NCBI GenBank assembly: GCA_951230915.1 | Contig: OX579638.1 | Location: forward strand, 2,994,696-3,058,695 | Reading direction: 5' to 3' | From: Antitrichia curtipendula | Taxonomy: Eukaryota; Streptophyta; Bryopsida; Hypnales; Leucodontaceae | Length of the DNA stretch: 64,000 bases | In this document: positions 11,911-23,000 of the stretch, one piece after another | How positions within the stretch are numbered: the stretch's first letter is position 1 | Layout of the letters: every line of letters begins with the position of its first letter | Translations under genes and position numbers: made by a program | Notes under the pieces: model-generated | Database searches by the model: none | What the model saw: the letters and a program-made list of their open reading frames with translations, nothing else | What the model was told of the DNA's origin: nothing

Positions 11911-12652
11911 AGGTCCAAACCACAGTGATTTAAATGTCAAATGACTTGACAAATTACACTTATTCACTCAAATCTAATTAACTAGAAAACATATATTTAG
12001 ACTGGAAGATGCTAAATGGAACGTTAATCAAAAATTGAGTTGCAAATCTAAACAAATCCACAAATATACTGTATTTCAATTGGATAATACTCTTTGGATT
12101 GCAGAACACTACAACTTTGGGTACGAAAATTAATTGAAAGTATTGAGTATATACCAAACTTACCAAATATAATAAACTAATGGCAAAATCACTGAAAACC
12201 CTAGAAAGAAAATCTAGAACATTCTACCCGAAAAATGGCTATCCGAAATGTCAATACTGCAATAACTTTTTGCTAATTTCCAAAACCATACAAAATCTCA
12301 CCGTCTTTTTTTTTTTTTTTTGGTATTGGGTGACTGACTGACAAACAATCATGCATTCCCAATCAAAAATATCAAAGCATAGAAAAGGCAAAGACCCAAT
12401 GAGATCAAGCCCTACCCAGCATGTCCCCTATTTGTGCAAAATAGCCCAACAGGTTCCAAACAGTGGGGGCTCCTTTCCTGGACAAGCTTTTGGCCTCATC
12501 CCAAATTCCCAAATGGCGAAGTTAACCCTGTCTTGAAATTGGCAAATTTGTAGGACCCCTCGAATGTCCAAAGCGGGACACCCCATGTCCATCGAGAATA
12601 TTAAGTACAGAGGAATGGTCTAGGCCAAGCACTTCCAACCTGTAGAGCTAAC
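11911..12652. other. Intergenic, nothing recognised
   Basis: AT-rich with a T run at 12308-12322. Short open frames (for example 12351-12536) have no recognisable content. Confidence 0.4.
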
Positions 12653-12656
12653 TTAA

Positions 12657-12811
12657 CCCCTAAAGTCCCATTGTCCCCTCCGGGGACAAAATGGATTTCG
12701 GCTCCTACGGTCTCAATATTTTTTGTGATTTTCTGAATTTCTTTTTTGTGAAGATAGAGAATCACATTAGCCTTTCTGAAAATGTAATTTTTATTTCAAT
12801 CGGTGCCAAGC
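12657..12811 (+). mobile_element. Family B TTAA element, truncated 5' end
   Basis: After TTAA at 12653-12656 the sequence begins CCCCTAAAGTCCCATTGTCC and follows the left part of family B, including the TCCCCTCCGGGGACA hairpin and the 'TAATTTTTATTTCAATCGGTGCC' region. Similarity stops near 12811. I find no matching right end nearby. Confidence 0.65.
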
Positions 12812-13523
12812 TGATGCATGTTCCACGAGGCCTCAAACAAGTCGCACGGTTATCAGCCATTGGGCGACACACGGTTCTCCTTGGAACTCAAATTTTTAAA
12901 TTATTGCACCTCCGTGCATGATCTCATATGTTCCCATCATGCAATCTCTCCTGAACAAACATGCTGCCGTTTCATGCTGCTTCGAAAATTGGAAGACTTG
13001 CACACACCAAAAGGGCTTCCACATATTAAAAACTGTGACCTTTTTGTGTGGTCTCTCACACAAATCAAGAGCCTCTCTCTCTCTCTTCTTTTCTTCATAG
13101 TCAAATCCTGGAAATACACAAAAAGATTTTGCCTTTGCTTTGCTCCAAAGGCAAGGAAGTATTGCACCGACAAATATTTATTTGAAGAAGTTGGAGTAGG
13201 ATTAGGACCTTATTTGAAAAAACAAGCTAGTGCTATAGTGGAGGATAGAGCCTTTTATAGCATAGTTGTTTGTTGTAATTTAATTGCACCTAAAATCATA
13301 CAAATTAGCAATTTAGTATGGTTTATATTATTATATTATTATTATTTTGGTGGGATCTTGTTGGTAGTCAAAAGAGGATTCTAGATTTTTTTCAAATGTG
13401 TTTTTTGAATACCGTATGAATAAACTACAAATTTCAAAGTACTAGAAATAGGTGTTTTTAAAAACTGACCATATGAAGGTATCAAAACTCTATTGGATGT
13501 ATGCTAGATAGCTGATGGCCACT
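12812..13523. other. Intergenic stretch with an unsupported 188-codon open frame
   Basis: The plus-strand frame 12818-13384 is open but starts inside the end of the truncated family B element, crosses a CT-rich microsatellite (13076-13098), and has no recognisable domain. Composition is AT-rich like the flanks. I do not call it a gene. Confidence 0.4.
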
Positions 13524-13588
13524 CACAATGACAATGACAATGACAATGAGCTCAAAAGAAGCAAACATGAGATTCCAGGGTCAATTCT

Positions 13589-13611
13589 CCCCCCCCCTCC
13601 CCCTTCCCCCC
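13589..13611. repeat. C-rich tract
   Basis: An almost pure pyrimidine run (CTCCCCCCCCCTCCCCC followed by TTCCCCCC). The G-rich complement could form a quadruplex. It is one arm of a C-tract/G-tract pair with 14026-14060. Confidence 0.8.
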
Positions 13612-13854
13612 AAATCCACAGCTGTTGATTTGAATTAAAAAAAAATTCTCTATCCCTTCTAATGCCGTCAATCTTTTGGAAAAATCAAGGGCGTGGATGT
13701 CGAACATAAGATCTTGGCCGTCCAAATATAGATACAGATACAAATATATAATATGAATGAAGATAGAAGTATATAATATGGACACGCATATATAATACAA
13801 ATATATATATGGGTATAAATGCAGAATGTTGGAATTATTTTATGAGAAATACAA

Positions 13855-14007
13855 CACTACAAGAAAATGGGGGTATAAATGACTTGTCCACAATGACTGC
13901 ACCGACAACAATGACTGCAAAATGACTGCAAAATGACTATTATGCAGTCATTGTTTTGGGTGTAGTCATTGTGAACAAGTCATTTATACCTCCATTTTCT
14001 TGTAGTG
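13855..14007. mobile_element. CACTA-type MITE (153 bp) with CAA target duplication
   Basis: The element begins CACTACAAGAAAATGGGGGT and ends with the inverted counterpart (CCATTTTCTTGTAGTG). The terminal inverted repeats extend for roughly 45 bases. A 3-bp duplication CAA lies at 13852-13854 and 14008-14010. CACTACAAGAAA termini and 3-bp duplications are diagnostic of CACTA (En/Spm) elements (established). The interior repeats CAATGACTGCAAAATGACTG motifs. It is non-coding, so it needs a transposase from elsewhere. Confidence 0.92.
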
Positions 14008-14025
14008 CAAGTAAGGATGGCGATG

Positions 14026-14060
14026 GAGGGGGGAGGGGGGGGGGGGGGAGGGGAGGGGGG
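14026..14060. repeat. G-rich tract, quadruplex-prone
   Basis: About 35 bases of nearly uninterrupted G with single A breaks, on the plus strand, ending GGGGAGGGGGG before AATTAAAA. Several runs of four or more G allow an intramolecular G-quadruplex. It lies just outside the CACTA MITE. Confidence 0.8.
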
Positions 14061-14321
14061 AATTAAAACAAATAATAATTTTAATTGACATGAAAACTTG
14101 TGATAGTTTGGGGGGATTAAAACACATAATAAATAATGAAAACTTATTTTGAGCTCATTGTGACAATTTGTCACAATGACAATGAGCTCAAAAGACGTAG
14201 TAAATACCATTAAGCAAGAATGGTCGGTTGTGTACCAATTGTTAGCCACTTTTGAATATTATTTTTTGGTTGCCATCTACAATAATGGAGACTAGTAAAT
14301 TATCACAACTACAAAAAAAAT

Positions 14322-14556
14322 GGCCAGGGTGAACCAACCCCCTCACTTGGCTCTGAGGGAAAACATTGAAACTTTTCATTTGCCATGCATTTTAAAATTT
14401 GCAAATTTTGAATTCATGTTTGCAATCAGAGGCCCCAAATTAGTTCGGATAGGTGTAGAAGATAAATTAATCTTGCACAAAATAGGGGGTCTTCTTTTTT
14501 ACATGCACCCCCAGAATAACTTGGAGGGACAAGCAAGGGGACTAGTTCACACTGCC
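14322..14556 (+). mobile_element. Family E inverted-repeat MITE, copy 1 (235 bp)
   Basis: The left end begins GGCCAGGGTGAACCAACCCC and the right end, complemented, begins GGCAGTGTGAACTAG. The interior shares the CAAAATAGGGGGTCTTCTTT (inverted elsewhere) and TTTGAATTCATGTTTGCAAT blocks with the copies at 27363 and 39362. The ends are more diverged here and no target duplication is evident, so this is probably an older copy. Confidence 0.7.
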
Positions 14557-14617
14557 TAAACAAATGCTATGTATTTGGCAACCTTGAATTATAATGCAAG
14601 ACTCTCCCTTCGCTAGT

Positions 14618-15027
14618 AAGGTAGTTTGCTCTAAAAGCGCCCATTTTCTTCAAACCGCTCCTATAATAAACTCTTGAATGGACATGAGGTGCTCCTTAAA
14701 TGGACCTCTTTAGCCATTGAGTGAATTGAAGACAAAGAATTATTTATTGCAAGAGCCAATAATCTCCTTGGTTTCCCCACATCTCTTTACAAGTTGCAAG
14801 GGAACGGATTTTGAAAGACCTATGGTCACAAATAGGTGCCTACAATAATAATCTTTGAAAATTTCTAACTTATTCTACAAATGTCCAAAAAATATGAAAC
14901 AACTTGGGTTAGATGCCAATTCCACCATTCTTCCTATGAAAATTTACTGAAAATTGGTTTCAGGAGTTTAGCTTCCCCGAAATAGTCGATAAGCTCTTAA
15001 ATGGTCGCTTTAAGAGCACACTACCTT
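14618..15027. mobile_element. Inverted-repeat element, family F-related (about 410 bp)
   Basis: The terminal repeats AAGGTAGTTTGCTCTAAAAG (left) and CGCTTTAAGAGCACACTACCTT (right, last 20 shown on the complement as AAGGTAGTGTGCTCTTAAAG) pair well. The interior block ATATGAAACAACTTGGGTTA is shared with the elements at 24.5-24.8 kb and 34.0-34.3 kb. No ORF. Confidence 0.65.
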
Positions 15028-15573
15028 ATCTTCACTACCAAAAAAAATGAGGTAAAAATTGGATGAATTTGCCAACATCATCTCAAAGAAAATAAGGAAT
15101 ATAAACTTTGCATGTATGCTTTTTTTTGAAAGATAATTTGATGGGAACTACTTTTAACTCTTCATATGCCACATTTAACTATTTTTGGACTTTTACGTGA
15201 ATTCTGGACAAAACACTAACAACTCTCCTGATAATAACATCTGGAGATCTCCAGATGTTTGTATAGATCTTCAGATGTTTTGTAATGATCTCCCAATGTT
15301 TTACATAGATCTCTTGATGTTTTGCATTATTTCCAAATGACCATTTTTTTTTCTATTATTAATTCTGGACCCTTTGAAAGTCCAAAAATAGTTAAATGTG
15401 GCATTCATTTGAAAACTGGCCTCTAATGAAAGTAACTGGAACTGGTGTGTACTCTTTGCTGTGCAATAAATTTCCATTTGTAAAAGAAAAAAAGAAAAAA
15501 AGAAAAAGAAGTAACTGGGACCTACAAAGCTACAGTGCTACCCTCAAAGCCTTTCTCTTGAATGTAATGTACA
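15028..15573. other. Intergenic, short direct repeats of a GATCT...ATGTTT motif
   Basis: Four copies of a motif like AGATCTCCAGATGTTT recur between 15243 and 15320 (GATCTCCAGATGTTTG, GATCTTCAGATGTTTT, GATCTCCCAATGTTTT, GATCTCTTGATGTTTT). A small inverted pair also flanks them: CCACATTTAACTATTTTTGG at about 15169 and its complement near 15385-15404. This may be a small foldback element of about 240 bp. Confidence 0.5.
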
Positions 15574-15577
15574 TTAA

Positions 15578-16491
15578 CCCCTAAAGCCCCGAGGCCTTTT
15601 TTCCATCAAAACACACTCAAAACTGCCACTTCTATTGCAAAGTGCAAAAAACTATAAAAATTGTTTTTTTTGCATATCTAACCATAGGATCTTATACTAG
15701 ACTAGTATGAGAATGTGTGCAAGAAATTTCAGAAACTTTGACCAAATAGATTACAAGATATTTGCATTCCAAGTGAAGACAACAAGTTTTTTTGCACCTT
15801 GCTTGACTAGATTTTTGGGCTTTGAACCTATTTAACTTAAATTTTTTGTATTGTTGATTTTGATTTTCTAAGTTTATATGTTGAATACTTCAGTTGAGAA
15901 TCTACGAAAAAAAATTCAAGAAAAAAACACTAAATTTTTACTCATTAAAAATTTGTTAAGTAGAAGTAGGTTCAAGATTGAAGGAATAACTAAATTGTTA
16001 ATAGGTCTAAGACAAAATTGAAATACCATAATCCCAACGGTGAGATTGTTCTAGCAAGCAAATTCAACCGTTTCTAACAATTTTTTTCTGAAAATTGTAA
16101 AAATTGCATTAAAAAATGAATCCTAAAAGTTATTTTTTCAAGAAGATGCTTCAATTGCCCAAAAAACTAAGATTGTCCATAACTTTTTCATTATTAGTCC
16201 AAATAGAATGAATCAAAGCTTCAAATGTAGACAAAAAGACATAGATTTTGAAAAAAATATTGAAGAAATTTATTTTGACTTTCTGTGATTTTTTTGTGCT
16301 GCCCGCCAAACTCTATTTTTGGCATAACTTTTTCTCTCGGGCACCAATTGAAATAAAAATTATATATCCACAAAGCTCTCGCAAAACCGCACAACCTCAA
16401 AAAAATCCAAAGAATTTCTTAACAAATTGAGGTCATAGGAACCTACCTGGACCCAAATTGTCCCCCGAGGGGACAAACGGGGTTTTAGGGG
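15578..16491 (-). mobile_element. Family B TTAA element, copy 2 (914 bp, inverted)
   Basis: Bounded by TTAA at 15574-15577 and 16492-16495. It is nearly identical to 9355-10268 in reverse orientation and exactly equal in length. The hairpin TCCCCCGAGGGGACA lies at the right. High identity suggests both copies moved, or one was duplicated, relatively recently. Non-coding. Confidence 0.85.
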
Positions 16492-16495
16492 TTAA

Positions 16496-16690
16496 GACTC
16501 ACCAAAAATCAATATTTCTTTTTTGAAACTCACATTTGGTATGCTTGATTGGGATTGTGTAAGGATGCAATGATAATTACATTTTCCGAAATGTACCAAT
16601 TAAACTCCACATTATACAAAAAAATAAAATTGAATGGCTCAAATAGGTTGGTTGTAACATTATTTTACCCCATTGTACAATTCGGTCAAT
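16496..16690. repeat. Dispersed flank repeat, copy 2 (pairs with 11725-11910)
   Basis: Matches 11725-11910 in the same orientation, including TGTGTAAGGATGCAATGATA. In copy 1 the adjoining TTAA carries a family A element; here it carries family B. Confidence 0.7.
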
Positions 16691-16774
16691 GACATGATCA
16701 TCTGATAAAACAATTCATACCTACATAGACTTACTTTGTCTACATATTGTGGCATTTAATTGATGGAGACAAAT

Positions 16775-16900
16775 GGTAGGGTGCATATGGGTGGGAGTTT
16801 GTGTCTATAGTCTAGACAACCAACGTTGGGAGTTACATCTCAACCATCGGTGCCCAACTCCCACTTGTATGCACCCATGCCTCACCAGTAGGTGCCCTAC
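16775..16900. repeat. Small foldback repeat (about 125 bp)
   Basis: GGTGCATATGGGTGGGAGTT-like sequence at the left is mirrored by AACTCCCACTTGTATGCACC at the right. The interior contains TCTATAGTCTAGACAACCAA. Its origin is unclear: a MITE or a short hairpin transcript source. Confidence 0.5.
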
Positions 16901-18347
16901 ATAAACACATTAACTTACGGAAATACAATATGAGCATAATTGCCCTCCTTGGTATTCAGTTATGGCCCTTGACAAAAAAATTCTAGGCTTGTTATCATGA
17001 TAAGTAGGAGTGATGAGAGAGATTATCATTGCAATAGAAGGCAACTAGTTGTAACATGTCATGCCAATCCAATGAAAGAATACAAAAATAAGAGCTTTCC
17101 GACTTCAATGAAATTACTAGTCAAATGACACTCATGAGTTCAACTTTATTAAACAAGCTATGAAAACAAGAGTCAACTTCATTTGGGAATCCCACACCAA
17201 AAGTGAAGAATATATCCTGCTATTGTTCAATTTTGCTAGATGAAGTCCCAAAAATGATCTATAGTATTCAATTTCACAAGTCCACAATTGAAGGCCGATA
17301 TGTAGTAATGGGCAAGGGATCAAAAAGTGATCCTAACTACATAAGACTACTAAAGTCTAGGTTACGAGCCTCCTTTGTAGGTAGGGAGGGGATACTCTAA
17401 GGTTTGAACCAATTGTGTCAAATGAGAACTAGAATAGAACTCCAATCTAAGACTATTACTAAGATCTCTTATTGTTGGAGAGTAGAATAAAAAATGTTGT
17501 GCGCAGTTATAGTCTTACAAATTGACATTTGCTAATACTACATTCATTTGAATACCCTACATGTGGGTCAAGATCATCTGATATCAAGTAATTTTTGTCA
17601 AAATGAGCCATATGTCATTTCATGATTAATTTAAGGTGACATGAATTTTAAAAACTCTAAAATAAATATTTATTTTCTTCACATCCTTGCTAAAAGTCAC
17701 AACCCCCTTTTTTTTTTGCACCAAAGGGCCAAATCACACCATTTCAAAATAAATTTCTACTTCTTGCCAAGTAAAAGTAATATTTTTTCACCAAAAAAAT
17801 TCCATTTTAAATTAAAACTGTGGATGAAGTTTCCAAATTTAGATTTAAAAGTGCATGAATATAATTGAAAAGTGTTTTTGGTCCCAAAGATGGATGAATG
17901 TAAAAATACCATTAGAAAAATTTCAGGCCTCAAAAGAGGCTACAAGTTTTGGATAGCAACAATGCAATTAGAGAAAAAATGATGATTTAAAAAAAAATTT
18001 AAAAATCTGGAAACTGACATGGCATTGCTAGTGCCTTGTCAGTGCTATGTCCGATCCATTATTTATAAAATTAAAAAGAAAATTAACATTTCTTTTTAAA
18101 AAAAATATCTTTTATTTTTTTGTATTTGTACTGCGGGGTGCCAAAAATGAACAATTAGCAACCCTTTGCAGAGGTCAAATTTTTTCTAATGAATGCTTCA
18201 CCAAATTTTAAGGAATCGCCATCCTGACACTTTCTCATAAAGTGAAAAAAAGGTTTGAAAGTGCCCCTCATGTATGAATTGACAACAAAGGTTGAGTGTC
18301 ACTATTATAACAACCTATAACAACTTACTCTATGTAGGGACTTTGGT
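16901..18347. other. Intergenic, AT-rich, nothing recognised
   Basis: Several homopolymer runs and no domains. Short open frames (for example 17203-17400) have no recognisable content. Confidence 0.4.
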
Positions 18348-20075
18348 TTAACCTTTAAAGGTCCAAACACTGTTTTTTGGCAACATAGCAATTTGAGGGA
18401 GCTCACTACAAACGGACAATTTTTTTTTTTTAATTTGAAAATTTCACACAACATGTACCCAAGGAGTAGCTTTAAGGCGCAATAATTTTTATAACTTCTA
18501 ACTACATGTTTAAGAAGTTATTGCTCGGTATGTATTTTTCATTGCTTGGCGTGCAACTCGAGCATCTAAAAAAACTTCTTTGAAAATAATTTTTTTAAGA
18601 AATAAAATTCTCTAGAATTCTCTAGATTCCATACCAAATTAGAATTCCTTGTAACTTTGATCTCATTAGTCAAAATGGAATGATTAAAAGGTTTCCATCT
18701 ATAAATAAATCTAAAGAAACTATTTCAAATTTCTATTTCTTAAAAAAATGATTTTCAAAGAAGTTTTTTCAGCTGCTCAGGTTGCACGCCAAGCAATGAA
18801 AAATACATACCGAGCAATAACTTCTTAACCATGTAGTTAGAAGTTATAAAAATTGTTGCGCCTTAACCCCAAAACGACCCTGCAATTTCTCCAACGTTTG
18901 AGCCGTCTCACAGAGGCCGATTGGAAATCAAATTGGAAAATGTGCTCATGCACGATATGCTAAATGTAACCGCATCGATTGCGAGGTCAGTATTGAAGGA
19001 TTATGCAACAATTTTTTTTTGCACCAAATTAGTGCAAAAAGTGCACCAAATTCCACAGATTGTCGTGGTGTAAAGTTGCCAAACAGGCCTTTTGCAGACG
19101 CCGGGCAAGCTTCGATGCAAGCTACAGGTCAAGTAACAAACATATTGGAGCCGGCTTTTTTTTATGAGGTAGGCGACAAGTTGTAGAGCAGCTTCACTGA
19201 AAAAAATGAGCCGGAGTAGACAAGAATCTTTTGTAAAGATAATTAGAACCTTCGGGGTGTCCGGCATTGCTGTTGCATGCAAGCAAGTGTCATTATTTTA
19301 TTAAAAATAAAAGACAACTAAAAAACATGATCTAGATGGTAGATAGAACCGGGCCACACAGAGTGAACTACTGAAGCTAATTTCAGCAGGATCAGACGGT
19401 GCATTTGGCTGTTTTTACATTCTACATGCGGAACCGACAAAGACCCGGAGAATTGAGAGGTGGCCTCGGCGGGAAGTGACCGTGGCACTGGGAAAACACG
19501 AAGGTTGCCTGAGTTGTCATACGAAGCAAACCAGATGGCATACCGAGCAAGGACAAAGGACTAACCGTTTTCCTATGTTTCCCGCCGTTTCGTAGGGGCT
19601 CCTGCATAACATTCTCGCTTCGGGGTCTCCACTGCGTACTACAGAAGGCGGCAAACATATGAATTCACTAAGAATGCAAAAAATGCTTACTTTCATTGAA
19701 ACTTCAAGAGGCAGATAAAACAACCCAAATCTGCAATTTGAAATACGCGCAATTACATCCAAAGTCCGAAACAAAATGTGGTTGCCAAAATTGAGAGTAT
19801 CCACTGACGCTGGTAGTTCGGTTGCCTGGAATCACCCACTATCTACAAACTAACCAATTACCAAATTGAAATGCAAGCCCCTAAACAAGATTTGGGACAA
19901 ATCGGTAAACTGAAATGAAGCCTACCTATCTTCGGGCTAGCCAACACAAGTACTCTATAGTCCCTGTTGCGAATTGGCCGTTGAGGTGGCTGGCGTTCTC
20001 GTCCTCCGAACAAATCAACGCAGCCGTGCTCAAACTGAATCCTCGCAGCAACGCAGATGAACCTGCAAAACGCGA

Positions 20076-23000
20076 TTACTTCAGAACTTTCGCCGCGTAC
20101 TTGGGGATCGTATGAACTTTCAAGTAGCATGGGCCCTCGCACATGTACGCCCCTCCGCACCCTGGGCACAACCTTTTATGTTTCCTGCCGCAAATAACGC
20201 ACTTGGCACGCAGCTTTTCATGCTTCGCAGAATAATGCAGCCCATGATTGCTGCGATTGAAAGAAGCGGCAGTTCGCCCAGGCCGCACCTCCCCGTCACA
20301 CAACCACCCGGCAATCGCATAATGAAACTGAATGCGAGACATCAATCGTTTCTGCTTCAAAGTACTTGCATGACTCTTGTACAAAACGTATGAATTCCCT
20401 AGACTAGTATCAAGTACGAACAAAAGCAAGCGATGCCACCACTTGTGGGATTTCAGCTGCGCGGTATATTCCATTCTACATTGATTGACCAAGTCGACTC
20501 CTCGCATCATCTCTTGGTACTCCAATAAAATCGTTGAAGTGTGGAATGCCTTCCGGCCTTCACGCCTGGTCCACCTCATGCACAATGTGCCCTCACCTAT
20601 TGGGTCTACTGAGGTGCTGAGAAGGCAAACAGGGATACGGTCAAACCAAATGATAGCACACATGCGCCTAGACCTATGCATTTGAACAATAATACCACCA
20701 CGTTCGCCAGCTACATGTGTGTATTTCCCCAAATTCGGAGGCATGTCAGCCCTATTTGGCATAACTGTGCCTGTGGCTAAGAAACCTAGCTTGAACAAGT
20801 CGTCAAAGAGGCGCGGAGATGAGAAGAACCGGTCTGTAACGACCACGTGCCCTAATCCTTTGAGATCCGAGACTAAAGCCTTCACTACTTTCAAACCTAA
20901 GTCCTTCTCAGTGGTCAAGCCCTTTCGTCCAGTGTACACTTCCAAATCATAGACATACCTTGACTTGCTATTCGCACAACACCAGACCTTGATTCCGTAC
21001 TTCACTGGTTTTGCGGGCATATACTGTTTGATGGCGCACCTTCTACCACGATGGGGGATCATTATTTCATCTACGCAAATGTGTCTCTCACAGTTATAAA
21101 GTTGCTTACAAATCTGAACAAAGGACTCAAGCAACCACCTGACCTTCACTATTTTGTCGTAGGACACATCTGCTTTATCTACCACTAACGCTGAATTGTC
21201 GACCAAGTGTATGTTGCTACAAATTTGCTCAAATCGACCTCTACGCATGGCTCCCTTTATTAGGGGACAGCCAAAAAACGACTTGCGATCCCAGTACAGA
21301 CGAGTATTCGGCAGCTTCTTTAGCCCCATGTAAATGCAAATGCCTAGCCAACAACGAATATCACTCGGTGTCACCTCTTCCCACTTTGACCCACCATTTT
21401 TTTTCGCATTATTGTTGTATCTCGGTTGCCTAGCGTACAAATTTGTGTGGTCACAAATCTTCTGTATTGTTTCCAGTGGCCAGAACGGTTCAAAGAACTC
21501 GTGCGTAGCCACTGGACGGCGGCTTACACGCCGAACTGGTCCTGGAGTTGGGCCAGTGAAGGGAAAGCGATCCTGAAGTAAGGTGGTGTTCAAGTCTTCC
21601 CAATGCTCTGGAGCATAGCGGTGGGCAAACCTGAAGGACTCGAAATCCAAATCAGGCTCAGTAAGTACACTATCCTCTACCACCTCCGGATCACTACCGT
21701 CATCCGAGAGAATCCAGTCAGAGTTACCTGAATCAGAGTTCCCCTGCCAATCTTCAAATTCAGCCTCCCAGTCTGGATCAGCTGCTGCAAGATCGTTGTC
21801 GTCCCCTGCAGCCTTGAGGTAAGTCGGCAGCTCCAGGGTGAATGTACTATCTTGGGTAGACATCGGAAGGTCGATGATGCTAGCCTCTGCCCCAACAGTT
21901 GCAACAATCCCCTCCCTTCCATTGATAGGAATGCATTTGTCTTTCTCAACTGCTACTACTCCAATCACCCCCCCGAAATCGACCTTATATATAAGGGCTT
22001 CAGTAATAATATGTTGGAACTCTCTAGTCACCTCCCCAATTAGCATGCTGTCGGACCCATCAATGAAACTGAGTCCTAATAAAACACGAGGAACCGACAC
22101 ATGAGTCACAACAGTGTCCTCGAATAGCAGAGTTGATGTTGCAAGATTGTCATGAGCACCTCGAAGGTGCATACACCCTCCTCCCTTGCTACAGGAGTTG
22201 TACCAATCCAAACTATCCCTACCTCGCCTCATATTAGGAGATTCACCAGCATCTACTAAAACGTGTTTGCCTTCTCTGATGATTCGAAGTTGCTCTGCAC
22301 TCTCGCAGCCAGAGCCAGGTGTCTCTTTGCAGTCCATGAGTGTCTCCTCTTGCACACCGGTATCTTCAACGCAATTCGTTATTTCACCAAAAGCCTCCCC
22401 GGAAACCAATCGTTCCAAGCCATGTCTTGCATCCTGCATTCGAAAAATTAGGTTCATAGAGACGTTGCTCCTCAACTGACGAGGAGATTGCTGCAGTTCC
22501 ACTCGAATTGCAGGAGTAAACCACCCCGCCGGAGTCCCAATGTCAACTGCTGCGACACGTGAATTAGAACCCTTGCCTTTCTTTCCATTTTTCCGAGCAC
22601 GTCCTTTTCCCCCCTGCCCTGCAATCTCTTCCTCATGTACGTTTTTCTTCATACCCCCACCGCCCACATTCTTCCCCCTTCTCCTTCCGCGACCATTTTT
22701 CCCAGCCATCTGACTATAGAGGAGGGGATCTAGATCACTCTCTCCCCTCCCCTCCATTGTTTGGGGTGAAACTGGAATCCCCTCCTTTGGCATGCCCTCG
22801 AACCTCCCCTTTAATGAGCCACTGGTCTTCAGATTGTTTCCTGGCAAATTCCCTACTTCGGTGAGGTTTGTAAGCAGAGCGTCCGCTGGATCCCAAACTA
22901 TCAGGGGAGTTGGAATTTCGGCAGCCTCCTCTTGTCCTTGCGATGGTCTGGTGGGGAACAATTCTAACCTCCGCCGATTCGCAGGCAGGTAGAGGACCGG

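Noticed and set aside
12818..13384. 188-codon open frame
   Set aside because: Starts in a truncated family B element, crosses a CT microsatellite and shows no family resemblance.
19001..20169. Several open frames in the 3' part of the piggyBac element
   Set aside because: They lie downstream of the transposase stop, overlap one another on both strands and show no domain.
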